In this document: one piece after another, positions 6,634-13,242 of the stretch | How positions within the stretch are numbered: the stretch's first letter is position 1 | Layout: the number at the start of each line of letters is the position of its first letter | IMG/VR virus record: IMGVR_UViG_3300032116_000714 | Coordinates: 1-34,760 of that record | Length of the DNA stretch: 34,760 nt | Reading direction: 5' to 3' (one strand) | DNA from: a virus | Program-made: the position numbers and the translations under genes | Notes under the pieces: generated by a model | Seen by the model: the letters and a program-made list of their open reading frames with translations, nothing else | Databases searched by the model: none | Told to the model about the DNA's origin: nothing

Positions 6634-7128
6634 ATGAAGAAGATCACGTTAGAACTTGTAAGGGACGATTGGGGGGCTTGTTATCGCCCAGAACGCCTCG
6701 CAAGCCTCTATGACCGCCCCATGACGGTCTTAGAAGTCCTGACACGCAAGGACGGTCCTTGGGCTAGTGTTCCCGATGCGGACCGTCTATGGACTGTTCT
6801 TAGAGAGGGCGTTATCGACGATAGAACGCTCCGCTTGTTTGCTTGCGATTGTGCTGAGCGGGTTTTGTCGCGTGCTGCAAACCCTGATCCACGGTCTGTA
6901 GAGGCCATCAAGGTTTCCCGTAGGTTTGCTTATGGGGATGCTACGGAGGAGGAGCTTAAGAACGCCGCCGCCTACGCCGCCGCCTACGCCGCCAACGCCG
7001 CCGCCAACGCCGCCAACGCCGCCTACGCCGCCGCCTACGCCGCCGCCAACGTCGTCAACGCCGCCGCTCGGAACGCTGAGCGAGCCTTGCAGGTTGCCTA
7101 TCTCGTCAGGGTTTTCACCCTCAACTGA
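6634..7128 (+). CDS. Alanine-repeat protein with an immunity-like N-terminal motif
   Basis: 164 residues from ATG 6634 (GGAG at 6625-6628). Residues 70-105 contain LRLFACDCAERVL and a following ARRFAYGDAT-like segment (here VSRRFAYGDATEEEL), a pattern I associate with bacterial and phage proteins annotated as putative immunity (Imm-5-like) proteins. Residues 110-145 are a low-complexity run built from AAYAA and AANAA units, predicted to be a long regular helix. The matching DNA is a tandem GCCGCC-TAC/AAC repeat, so length could vary by slippage. No enzymatic motif is visible. The family link is from memory and should be taken as a lead. Confidence 0.65.
   Translation: MKKITLELVRDDWGACYRPERLASLYDRPMTVLEVLTRKDGPWASVPDADRLWTVLREGVIDDRTLRLFACDCAERVLSRAANPDPRSVEAIKVSRRFAYGDATEEELKNAAAYAAAYAANAAANAANAAYAAAYAAANVVNAAARNAERALQVAYLVRVFTLN
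6963..7066 (+). repeat. Tandem GCCGCC-NAC coding repeat
   Basis: About one hundred bases are built almost only of GCC codons interrupted by TAC or AAC every two to three codons. This encodes the alanine-rich helix of the overlapping gene. The GC content is far above that of neighbouring genes, and the repeated short unit could expand or contract during replication. Confidence 0.85.
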
Positions 7129-7173
7129 TTGTGTTTCTTTCCACTCCCTTTTATCTTTGCTTAGGAGTCCCCA

Positions 7174-7311
7174 ATGGTCCCTCAACATCTTTATGCCCGC
7201 TACCGTTTCGCTTCACAACTCGCCCGTCAAACAGGTTGCTCTGTAGCAATCATTGATGGGAAGGTTTATCTCATTACCGCCATCAGCAAGCAGCGTGTGC
7301 TTGTTCTGTAA
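7174..7311 (+). CDS. Small hypothetical protein (45 aa)
   Basis: 45 residues from ATG 7174 with AGGAG at 7163-7167, six bases of spacing. The sequence (MVPQHLYARYRFASQLARQTG, written here only in part) starts with a basic, aromatic helix and ends with a hydrophobic beta-like stretch (AIIDGKVYLITAI, then RVLVL). No family recognised. It fills an otherwise empty 220-base gap between two larger genes and its ribosome binding site belongs to the recurrent TTAGGAGTCC leader type of this phage, which supports it being real. Confidence 0.6.
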   Translation: MVPQHLYARYRFASQLARQTGCSVAIIDGKVYLITAISKQRVLVL

Positions 7312-7352
7312 GTGATGGTGCCGTTGTTTAGTCTCTTTAGAAAGGAATGTGC

Positions 7353-7574
7353 ATGCACCCCGAGTATGATTCAGAGCGGGACCCGATACATGAGACTGTT
7401 CTCCGTCTGCGAGAGATTGAGAAGGTACAAGAGGAAATCCGTGAAGAGAGAGCTGAGTTAGTCAAACGAGACAAGTACCTTGATGCTGAATGGGAAAAGT
7501 ACCAGAGAGAGCGTATCGCTCTGGTTAAGAGTCTTGGTATTACGATTCCAAAGACGCAGTACGTTCGTGGGTAA
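7353..7574 (+). CDS. Small coiled-coil protein, VKSLGI family copy 1
   Basis: 73 residues. ATG 7353 is preferred over ATG 7347 because AAAGGA (7341-7346) abuts the latter. The middle is strongly charged and heptad-like (EEIREERAELVKRDKYLDAE), predicted to be a coiled coil, and the end is RERIALVKSLGITIPK. The same ending (RERIDIVKSLGIRIPR) occurs in the protein at 13239-13535, so the two are paralogues about 6 kb apart. Function unknown; such small early proteins often bind host proteins (inference). Confidence 0.7.
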   Translation: MHPEYDSERDPIHETVLRLREIEKVQEEIREERAELVKRDKYLDAEWEKYQRERIALVKSLGITIPKTQYVRG

Positions 7575-7596
7575 ACCCTTTAGAAAGGATTAGAGA

Positions 7597-7965
7597 ATGT
7601 CAATCGTCATAGCTGGTGTGGCTGAGGTTCTTAAAGAAGCCCGAAAGTTGCTGCCGGATGAAGAGCATTGGACGAAAGGGGCTTATTTTCGACGTTTGGA
7701 CGACGATGAGAAGGCTTTTTGCCTTGTAGGTGCTGTTGAGAGAGCGGCACGCTTCTTGGGGCCTAAAGACACGTTCAGTCCCAGAGAGAGAGCAGACTTC
7801 TGTAGGAAGCACCTTCTCACTACAATACGCAAGCGTACCCGCAGGTCATCCCCGTTTGTCTCATCTTACAACGACGCTCCGGGCCGCACCTACAAGCAGA
7901 TCATTGGTGTCCTTGACGCTGCCATTGCCGCAGCAGAAAAAGAGGAAGCAAATGTTGGTAAGTAA
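7597..7965 (+). CDS. DUF6197-like protein, copy 1
   Basis: 122 residues. The pattern W-T-K-G-A (residues 26-30), then a C-L-V-G-A segment, and finally YNDAPGRTYKQIIGVLDAAI matches what I know as the DUF6197-type family, found in phages and actinobacteria without known function. Three further members lie nearby (7952, 8514 and the enlarged 10347). The start ATG 7597 follows AAAGGATTAGAGA. The gene overlaps the next family member by 14 bases, so the pair is translationally coupled. Conserved Trp, Cys and the YND-T-H/Y motif suggest a shared fold and probably binding rather than a known enzyme site. Confidence 0.75.
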   Translation: MSIVIAGVAEVLKEARKLLPDEEHWTKGAYFRRLDDDEKAFCLVGAVERAARFLGPKDTFSPRERADFCRKHLLTTIRKRTRRSSPFVSSYNDAPGRTYKQIIGVLDAAIAAAEKEEANVGK

Positions 7966-8320
7966 TCAGGATGTGTTGAAGGTTCTTAGGTCCGCTAGGC
8001 GGCGTATTGCGACCCCTGAAAGGTGGATTAAGGGGGCAATGGAACGCCACGAGGAAGGTAAGGGTGTCCGGTATTGCCTGCTCGGTGCTATCTATAGTGC
8101 CGCTTACGCAGGGAAGATTGGTAAAGAGGCTCGCTGCTGCCATGTGTTAGCCAAGGCCACAAGGAATGTAGTAAGAAAGCGGCTACCCTCTTATTATGCC
8201 GATGCAACGGAGGCGATTTCTCTTGCCATGTTTAATGACCGCCCCGCAACAACCCATAAGGACGTATACAAGGTCCTTACTCGTGCTATCAAAGAAGTGG
8301 AGGCCAAATGTCGAACTTAA
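7952..8320 (+). CDS. DUF6197-like protein, copy 2
   Basis: 122 residues from ATG 7952 with AGAGGA at 7941-7946, inside the end of copy 1. It shows VLRSARRRIATPERWIKGAM, then YCLLGAI and the C-terminal FNDRPATTHKDVYKVLTRAI, the same three blocks in the same order as copies 1 and 3. The middle (residues 50-90) is basic and differs between copies. Copy 2 is closer to copy 3 at 8514 than to copy 1. A longer reading frame starting near 7730 is open but would run through copy 1 and has no ribosome binding site of its own. Confidence 0.75.
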   Translation: MLVSNQDVLKVLRSARRRIATPERWIKGAMERHEEGKGVRYCLLGAIYSAAYAGKIGKEARCCHVLAKATRNVVRKRLPSYYADATEAISLAMFNDRPATTHKDVYKVLTRAIKEVEAKCRT

Positions 8321-8520
8321 GGAACGGCACCCCGCCTATAAAGGTGGCAGGACCATTCGGTATCTACCAGACGGCCTATGGTCGGTCAACGTCGGGTCTC
8401 TGGGGTGTCATTGAAGTTGTTACCAGCGATGGGCTGTGGATCGAATACCCGTGTGCTTTGTCCAAAGAACAGGCCATAGCGAGGTGCCATGAACTATACT
8501 CTAAGGAGCCGCCATGTTAA
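8308..8520 (+). CDS. Small hypothetical protein
   Basis: 70 residues from ATG 8308 with GGAGG at 8299-8303. No family recognised. The sequence is compact and beta-like (GPFGIYQTAYG, WGVIEVVTSDGLWIEYPC) followed by a short helix (SKEQAIARCHELYSKE). It overlaps copy 2 of the DUF6197-like family by 13 bases and the next copy by 7 bases, so it is translated within that operon. The layout, a two-layer alpha-beta mini-domain, resembles small binding domains but no active site is visible. Confidence 0.65.
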   Translation: MSNLRNGTPPIKVAGPFGIYQTAYGRSTSGLWGVIEVVTSDGLWIEYPCALSKEQAIARCHELYSKEPPC

Positions 8521-8873
8521 GCAACACCGACCTAACCCTCAGAATCCTTAAGAGTGCCCGCAAGTTGATTGAGACTCCTGATAGGTGGATTCAAGGCGTA
8601 CTGGAAAGGCCCCGTTGGGACGATACCATGTGCTACTGTCTTGAAGGTGCCGTAAATGAGGCCGCCCGAGCATTGAGGGGTAACGTGGGTAATGCGGTAG
8701 CAACGGACTCTGCGTACAATAAAGTGCGACGTGCCGTTCTGAAACGTGCAGGCCGCCCTATGGCTCCCTGTTCATATAATGATTCCCCCCTCACAACCCA
8801 TAAGGACGTTCTGGCGGTCCTTGATGGTGCCATAGAGATCGCCCAGAAGGAAGGGGATAGTGTGGAACCATGA
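8514..8873 (+). CDS. DUF6197-like protein, copy 3
   Basis: 119 residues from ATG 8514 with AAGGAG at 8503-8508. Family blocks: ILKSARKLIETPDRWIQGVL, MCYCLEGAVNEAARAL, and YNDSPLTTHKDVLAVLDGAI. It shares the THKDV block with copy 2 and the AA-rich helix after the Cys block with copy 1. The stop overlaps the next start (ATGA at 8870). Repeated duplication and divergence of one fold in a 1.3 kb stretch suggests selection for different partners, as in anti-host or anti-defence proteins (inference). Confidence 0.75.
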   Translation: MLSNTDLTLRILKSARKLIETPDRWIQGVLERPRWDDTMCYCLEGAVNEAARALRGNVGNAVATDSAYNKVRRAVLKRAGRPMAPCSYNDSPLTTHKDVLAVLDGAIEIAQKEGDSVEP

Positions 8874-9190
8874 ACGATAAACCCATCGTTACTATCGGTA
8901 AGACTTCTCAATATGGGCAGTCTCTCTTTGTTGTACGCCGCCCTCTCGACGCTGGGAACTGCCCTTATGTATCTGTGCAGCTACCTACAGAGATCGCAGA
9001 GTGGCTAAAGGGGCTGTGCGATACGTCGCTCAATGGGCCGATGCCTCCAGTACCTTTTAAGAAACCAGTCTGTGAGCATGAGTGGATCGCACTCCCTCGC
9101 CTCACAGGTCCCCCACTTTATGAGGCATGCCTTAAGTGTAATCTATTAGTAAGAAAGCGAGTAGAAGATGCACCGTTCCCACCTAAGTAG
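8870..9190 (+). CDS. Hypothetical protein with a possible zinc site
   Basis: 106 residues. The C-terminal third contains C-E-H-E-W (Cys68, His70) and, 20 residues later, C-L-K-C (near residues 91-94), a spacing that could bind one zinc ion. The N-terminal half (FVVRRPLDAGNCPYVSVQLPTEIAEWLKGL) is beta-rich followed by a helix. No family is recognised. Start overlaps the upstream stop (ATGA), so it is coupled to the DUF6197-like operon. Confidence 0.65.
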   Translation: MNDKPIVTIGKTSQYGQSLFVVRRPLDAGNCPYVSVQLPTEIAEWLKGLCDTSLNGPMPPVPFKKPVCEHEWIALPRLTGPPLYEACLKCNLLVRKRVEDAPFPPK

Positions 9191-9377
9191 TAAAAGCAAG
9201 AAGCCCCCAGTACAAATCTGGAACCGTGTCCCTACCCTCACCCGCCACGGACGCATCTCACTCATGCTGAGGAACCTTGACTACAGGACTAAGGATATGC
9301 CTGAGTTGAATGAGTTTGTGCAGGAACTTCGTGGAGAGATTGCAACGTTGTGGTCAGAGGATGGCACAACGAAGTAA
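9168..9377 (+). CDS. Small hypothetical protein
   Basis: 69 residues, basic N-terminus (MHRSHLSSKSKKP) and an acidic helical C-terminus (MPELNEFVQELRGEIATLW). Its start lies 23 bases inside the previous gene and the ribosome binding site is weak (purine-rich GAGTAGAAG). It fills the space to the next leader, and no better frame exists, so it is probably real. Function unknown. Confidence 0.5.
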   Translation: MHRSHLSSKSKKPPVQIWNRVPTLTRHGRISLMLRNLDYRTKDMPELNEFVQELRGEIATLWSEDGTTK

Positions 9378-9422
9378 GATGTATGTCTGTCCCTTAACCC
9401 CTTTTCATTAGGAGTCCTTAGC

Positions 9423-9794
9423 ATGTCCATTCTTGCACGCCCACCGAACCGCAGCCGTGTACACAAGATCAATGTGAAGTATGAGCAGACCCTTAGGATT
9501 CTTACGGGTCTTAAGCATCTGCTGCGTATTTATGGTCCTTCGGTCCCTATTTGGAATGATTCGCTTCTCCAGATCATTACTGATATTACAATCAAGGGGA
9601 GGCGGAGCAAGAAGAACCGGAACAACGCTTTCGTGTACCTTACGTTGTCTGGGATAGTCCTTCCTTGGCGGTTCAACAAGTGCATCCGTGAGGATGGTAT
9701 GCACATTGTACATCTGAATGAGGCGGCAGATGCGGCGATCGCACTGTTGAAGGCAGACTGGGCAATGGAACTCAAGGAGGCAGGTGTCCAATGA
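9423..9794 (+). CDS. Hypothetical basic protein
   Basis: 123 residues from ATG 9423, with AGGAG in the recurrent TTAGGAGTCC leader at 9409-9418. The N-terminal half is basic (RPPNRSRVHKINVKYEQTLR; later KGRRSKKNRNN) and could bind nucleic acid. The C-terminal half ends in a helix (NEAADAAIALLKADWAMELK). No family recognised. It overlaps the next gene by 4 bases (ATGA), so both are probably made together. Confidence 0.65.
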   Translation: MSILARPPNRSRVHKINVKYEQTLRILTGLKHLLRIYGPSVPIWNDSLLQIITDITIKGRRSKKNRNNAFVYLTLSGIVLPWRFNKCIREDGMHIVHLNEAADAAIALLKADWAMELKEAGVQ

Positions 9795-10324
9795 GTGTAC
9801 ATACATACTCCACAGGTGCCCATAGGACTACTAACAGGGGCTATAGCTGCCTTGAGGTTATGAAGGCGGGGGCCAAAGCGTTTGCGGCGGCAATCACTAA
9901 AGCGTTCCCTAAAGACCGCTCGCTTGTCCTTGTTGCCCCTCCAATGTCCGGTGCAGTCCTTGCGGGTGCCACAAGAATCTTCCTAAAGCACACTGACGTA
10001 AAGATCATTGATCCCACACGGCCTAATAGATACGGATACATCACAAGTGGCTGTGCTGTTATCTGGATTGATGACTGCTTCAATATGTGTACTCAGATCA
10101 TAAAGTATCTTGACAAGAAACACTGTGTCCCTGATCTGTGCTGTGTGCTGGCGGCGGATAACTCTAATCCCGATGGGCAGTATGAACTTAATAATGAGGA
10201 CGCATGGGGAGAAGAGGATTATGTTCTACGCTTTGAGCCCTTCAAGAAGATGGCCGATAAAGGTACCCTTATCTATGTAGCAAATGTACATGAGGATGGT
10301 CCTCCTGTACCGTTCTTTGTGTAA
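9791..10324 (+). CDS. Phosphoribosyltransferase-like protein
   Basis: 177 residues. A core strand LVLVAPPMSGAVLAGATRIF is followed about 40 residues later by CAVIWIDDCFNMCTQI. The second block fits the type I phosphoribosyltransferase PRPP-loop pattern (four hydrophobics, D-D, four residues, then small-x-T), and the first fits the upstream strand and PPi loop. Such enzymes join a base to PRPP in nucleotide salvage. The loop has Cys and Met where Gly or Thr are usual, so it could be a non-catalytic relative. Neighbours give no clear pathway; an RNA ligase lies 1.2 kb downstream. Family call is tentative. Confidence 0.5.
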   Translation: MSVHTYSTGAHRTTNRGYSCLEVMKAGAKAFAAAITKAFPKDRSLVLVAPPMSGAVLAGATRIFLKHTDVKIIDPTRPNRYGYITSGCAVIWIDDCFNMCTQIIKYLDKKHCVPDLCCVLAADNSNPDGQYELNNEDAWGEEDYVLRFEPFKKMADKGTLIYVANVHEDGPPVPFFV

Positions 10325-10346
10325 CCCTTTACTTAGGAACCCCTCA

Positions 10347-11045
10347 ATGTCTCAAGCATCCCTTACCCTCCCCTCACTTGACCCGAGCAGCCTTACCAGC
10401 GGACGCTCAAGCCCGCACCTTACGGCAGCAGACTCGCCCAAGATTGACGATCTTGCTAAGGCATTAGCAGCGGCGTTCAATAAGCGGCCCTTGAAAACCA
10501 CACCAACGCAGGTCCTTGCAGTCCTTACGGCATCCAAGCGGCGGATCAAGAACCCTAAGAACTGGAGGAAGCGGGCTCTTGCTACGCTTGACATCCCCGG
10601 AATCGGTTTTTCAAAGCTGCCCAATGAGATTTACGACGACTTCGGTTTGTACTTCTTCGAAGGATCAACGGACGGGTTTCTTATGGTTCCTAAGGAACTC
10701 GACAAAGACCTTTGCATGTGTGCTTATGGTGCTGTAGCCCGAACAGTGTGTGTCGATCGGCGGTCCCTTGCGGCTGGTGAAGCGGCTGTCCTTGTTGCGG
10801 GCTTATCTTCACTCTTCACAAAGCGGCAGCCTTTTAATCAAGGGGACACTGTTCTACTCGATTATCTTGAGGCCCCTTCCTTTGATCTTAAACAACTGCT
10901 CTACCGTGTTGTGTACCACATGAACGACTACGAAGGTACCTCACACAACGATGTGTTGTACATCTACAACCTTGCTATTGCCGCCGTTAAGAAGTACATC
11001 AAGAACCTTAAGGAGACCAGCAATGCCGCACCGTCCGCTCTGTGA
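10347..11045 (+). CDS. Enlarged DUF6197-like protein, copy 4
   Basis: 232 residues from ATG 10347 (TTAGGAACCCC leader). Residues 1-50 are a Ser/Pro/Leu-rich extension. Then come the family blocks: VLAVLTASKRRIKNPKNWRKRAL, CMCAYGAVARTV and, near the end, MNDYEGTSHNDVLYIYNLAI. Between the first and second blocks an insert of about 45 residues (beginning GIGFSKLPNEIYDD) is present that the short copies lack, and another lies before the YHMNDY block. So this is a lineage-specific expansion of the same fold. The end overlaps the next gene by 23 bases. Confidence 0.7.
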   Translation: MSQASLTLPSLDPSSLTSGRSSPHLTAADSPKIDDLAKALAAAFNKRPLKTTPTQVLAVLTASKRRIKNPKNWRKRALATLDIPGIGFSKLPNEIYDDFGLYFFEGSTDGFLMVPKELDKDLCMCAYGAVARTVCVDRRSLAAGEAAVLVAGLSSLFTKRQPFNQGDTVLLDYLEAPSFDLKQLLYRVVYHMNDYEGTSHNDVLYIYNLAIAAVKKYIKNLKETSNAAPSAL

Positions 11046-11271
11046 TATCGCTAGGGAAATCCAGAAAGACTGGTCGAAGGACGGAACCAAGCCTATCTAC
11101 TTCGGGGCTGTCCCTTATCTGCAAGCCATGCGTACCATGTCGCACGTTGCGGAGAACTACGGGGCTGATGAGGGTAGGTCCATTGTTATCTACTTCCTTG
11201 CGAACGCTAATACATGGAAGGGCGAGACCGCACGGAGGATCAAGAAGGAACTTAAGGAGATGGTAAAGTGA
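11023..11271 (+). CDS. Conserved small phage protein
   Basis: 82 residues from ATG 11023 with AAGGAG at 11010-11015. The sequence runs LCDIAREIQKDW, then YFGAVPYLQAM, YGADEGRSIVIYFLANANTWKG and ARRIKKELKEM. I know this pattern from small proteins widespread in actinobacteriophages and other phages, function unknown. Predicted all-helical. Overlap with the preceding and following genes shows it belongs to the same early operon. Confidence 0.7.
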   Translation: MPHRPLCDIAREIQKDWSKDGTKPIYFGAVPYLQAMRTMSHVAENYGADEGRSIVIYFLANANTWKGETARRIKKELKEMVK

Positions 11272-11537
11272 AGCCAAAGAAACTTAGGTTCCTGAAAGCA
11301 ACCGACGCTGGGTATGCTGTCCCTGCTAGGTGGGTTGCTGTAAATATGCCCGATGAGTTTAGTGCTACCATCAGGAGAAACGGCCTCTACTATGATGTAG
11401 TCATTGAACAGAAGGGCAGGAGCAAGGTTACTTGGGTAGGCGGCCGCACCCAAAAAGGTGCGAGAGATTATGCACAGAGGATGTGGGATGACTACGTTCA
11501 GAGACAGTTGAAGGTCTTACTTGGGAGAACAAAGTGA
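11268..11537 (+). CDS. Small basic hypothetical protein
   Basis: 89 residues from a GTG start that overlaps the upstream stop (GTGA), with AAGGAG eight bases upstream. A basic start (MKPKKLRFLK) is followed by beta-like stretches (GLYYDVVIEQKGRSKVTWVGG) and an amphipathic helix (ARDYAQRMWDDYVQRQLKVLL). No family recognised. The next gene, the RNA ligase, starts by another GTGA overlap, so this protein is made together with the ligase and could be its partner (inference). Confidence 0.65.
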   Translation: MKPKKLRFLKATDAGYAVPARWVAVNMPDEFSATIRRNGLYYDVVIEQKGRSKVTWVGGRTQKGARDYAQRMWDDYVQRQLKVLLGRTK

Positions 11538-12076
11538 GTAACATATTCGTACCGTGGCCCAAGACCCAGCGGTGGTTCGAGAAGAACACCTGCACCATCA
11601 CTGAAAAGCTTGATGGTACCAACGCCTGCGTTGCTATCGACGAGGCAGGTAACATCTGGGCACAGTCAAGAAACCGCATCATCACCCCCGAGGATGACAA
11701 CCACGGATTCGCAAAGTGGGTGCAGGATAACAAAGAGGACCTGCTTAGGATGGGACACGGGCATCACTTCGGAGAGTGGGTCGGACCCGGCATTCAGCGT
11801 GGGTATTCTGATAAAGTCAAGCGGTTCTTCCTGTTCAACTCTAAGCGTTGGCTTGATGAAGCGTCCCGTACCCCTACTTGTTGTAGTGTAGTGCCTGTGC
11901 TAGCGACCCTTGATGGTACCTTAGGGGAGATTGAAGAGGCCGTTCAATATGCCCTGCGTAAGCTTGAGAACGAAGGCAGCGTAGCCTTCCCCAACTTCAT
12001 GCGTCCTGAGGGTGTCTGTGTCTACCACCACAGGTTACGGCAGGTGTTCAAGGCTTATTGCAATGGAGAAGGGTGA
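11534..12076 (+). CDS. RNA ligase (nucleotidyltransferase domain only)
   Basis: 180 residues from GTG 11534. All the usual ATP-dependent ligase motifs can be placed: motif I EKLDGTN (nucleotide-binding Lys25), motif III FGEWVG, motif IIIa FFLFN, motif IV PEGVCVY and motif V VFKAY. It should seal nicked or broken RNA through an enzyme-AMP intermediate. It is much shorter than T4 Rnl2 (334 aa) and lacks a C-terminal domain, so it is a minimal ligase. Phages use such enzymes to repair tRNAs cut by host defence nucleases. No polynucleotide kinase partner is seen. T7 itself carries a DNA ligase (gene 1.3) instead, so a DNA substrate cannot be excluded. Confidence 0.75.
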   Translation: MSNIFVPWPKTQRWFEKNTCTITEKLDGTNACVAIDEAGNIWAQSRNRIITPEDDNHGFAKWVQDNKEDLLRMGHGHHFGEWVGPGIQRGYSDKVKRFFLFNSKRWLDEASRTPTCCSVVPVLATLDGTLGEIEEAVQYALRKLENEGSVAFPNFMRPEGVCVYHHRLRQVFKAYCNGEG

Positions 12077-12318
12077 TGAATAAAAAGATTGTATTGACTG
12101 TTGTGTTCTGTCTTGCATGGGTGCTTGCGGTCTTCTACTCCCCTTTGTGGTGGAACTGGGCGTTCGAGCCTATTGAGAGGTACTATGTGTCTCGTGGGGA
12201 TAAGGTACCGGAGGTTGTGTATCTCCCCACAGTGTACGCCGTTATGATTATGCTGGTCGTTTGGGGTGTTGCGTGTTTCCGTGCGGTTTATGAGGTGTTT
12301 GAAAAGAGGAGCGAGTGA
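12076..12318 (+). CDS. Small two-helix membrane protein
   Basis: 80 residues from ATG 12076, one base overlap with the ligase stop. Two hydrophobic segments: residues 4-22 (IVLTVVFCLAWVLAVFYSP) and residues 50-68 (VYAVMIMLVVWGVACF), joined by a charged loop with EPIERYYVSRGDKVPE. The N-terminus has two lysines before the first segment, so both ends probably face the cytoplasm. No family recognised. It is followed by a second, smaller membrane protein, so the pair may form a membrane unit. Confidence 0.65.
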   Translation: MNKKIVLTVVFCLAWVLAVFYSPLWWNWAFEPIERYYVSRGDKVPEVVYLPTVYAVMIMLVVWGVACFRAVYEVFEKRSE

Positions 12319-12416
12319 TGGACCTATCGAGTTTTCAAGCGGGGAGTCTGTTCGTGGTGCTTTGCTTTATCTTAGCAATGATGTACATAGATAGTAACGA
12401 CAAAGGGAGCAAGTGA
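12318..12416 (+). CDS. Very small membrane protein (32 aa)
   Basis: 32 residues from ATG 12318, overlapping the upstream stop by one base (TGATG) and sharing its last base with the next start. One hydrophobic segment (LFVVLCFILAMMYI) is followed by a charged tail (DSNDKGSK). The ribosome binding site is AAGAGGAGCGAG just upstream. The perfect fit between two genes with coupled start and stop codons is the main evidence that it is real. Confidence 0.55.
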   Translation: MDLSSFQAGSLFVVLCFILAMMYIDSNDKGSK

Positions 12417-12868
12417 TGGCAAAGGAACTCACGAACGAAGAACTGGCGTTGTGGTGTGAGGACATGGGCAAGGTGTTTGTCGAGGTTGCCGCAAGGTCAA
12501 AGAACCCCGACAGTACCCAGATGGGCGAGCCTGTACGCAACGCCTTCACAATCGTTGCCGAACGCCTCCGCAAACCCCCCGATTCCTCCCGTGTCCTAGG
12601 ATCGGCTGAGGTTACTGCCGACGGGTTTACTGTGATGCCTGGAGCGGTCTTGTTCACTCGTGCCCTGCGGGCCGACAGCCCTCCGAGAAGCATCGCTCAG
12701 ATTGTAGTGGTTTCCGTTGGGAACGGGTACGTTTGTGCGGCTGGTGAGTATCCCGCAGACCCCGACCTTCCATACTTACGGCCCAACGACCTTCCATATC
12801 TACTAAGCAACTGCTACGCCACCCGCGAAGCCGCCGTCAACGCCGCTGGCGACTTGGAGGTGAAGTAA
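12416..12868 (+). CDS. Duplicated early protein, copy A
   Basis: 150 residues from ATG 12416 (GGGAG upstream). Residues 1-55 (ELTNEELALWCEDMGKVFVE and, later, AFTIVAERLR) are nearly identical to copy B at 12868, also at the DNA level. After about residue 60 the two diverge completely: copy A continues with beta-like VTADGFTVMPGAVLFT and ends with a short helix. So a shared helical N-terminal domain carries two different C-terminal domains. No function is recognised. Confidence 0.7.
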   Translation: MAKELTNEELALWCEDMGKVFVEVAARSKNPDSTQMGEPVRNAFTIVAERLRKPPDSSRVLGSAEVTADGFTVMPGAVLFTRALRADSPPRSIAQIVVVSVGNGYVCAAGEYPADPDLPYLRPNDLPYLLSNCYATREAAVNAAGDLEVK

Positions 12869-13242
12869 TGGCAAGTGAACTAACGAACGAAGAACTGGCG
12901 TTGTGGTGTGAGGACATGGGCAAGGTGTTTGTCGAGCTTGCCGCGAAGCACCCCGGCGACAAACGCGGTGAGCTTGTACGCAGCGCCTTCACAATCGTTG
13001 CCGAACGCCTCCGCAATCTCCCCGATTCCTGCCGCGTCCGCGAGACGGCGAAGGAGTTGCCAGAAGGGGATTATGGTGTCCGCGTCCTTGTGCTTGATCG
13101 ACGCTGCCAGCAGTGGCGAGAGGCCGACGTGGGCTGCCTCCGAGACATGGAGGGCAGGCTTCCCGGCAAGGACTACTATACCCACTGGATGCCCCGGCCC
13201 CCGACCTACATCGTGGGGCCAGATTCAAGGAGACGGATATGA
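12868..13242 (+). CDS. Duplicated early protein, copy B
   Basis: 124 residues from ATG 12868 (GGAGG at 12856-12860), one base overlap with copy A. The N-terminal domain repeats copy A (ELTNEELALWCEDMGKVFVE), with a shortened linker. The C-terminal part (GDYGVRVLVLDRRCQQWREA, then MPRPPTYIV) differs from copy A and looks like a small beta domain. The near identity of the N-terminal DNA points to a recent tandem duplication. Confidence 0.7.
   Translation: MASELTNEELALWCEDMGKVFVELAAKHPGDKRGELVRSAFTIVAERLRNLPDSCRVRETAKELPEGDYGVRVLVLDRRCQQWREADVGCLRDMEGRLPGKDYYTHWMPRPPTYIVGPDSRRRI

Noticed and set aside
6963-7066. Possible CRISPR or intergenic repeat array
   Set aside because: The repeat is a coding trinucleotide pattern without spacers; it translates cleanly as an alanine-rich helix.
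6926-7246. Pro/Thr-rich frame (PPTPP repeats) over the alanine repeat
   Set aside because: It is the +1 frame of the GCC repeat and has no own start signal.
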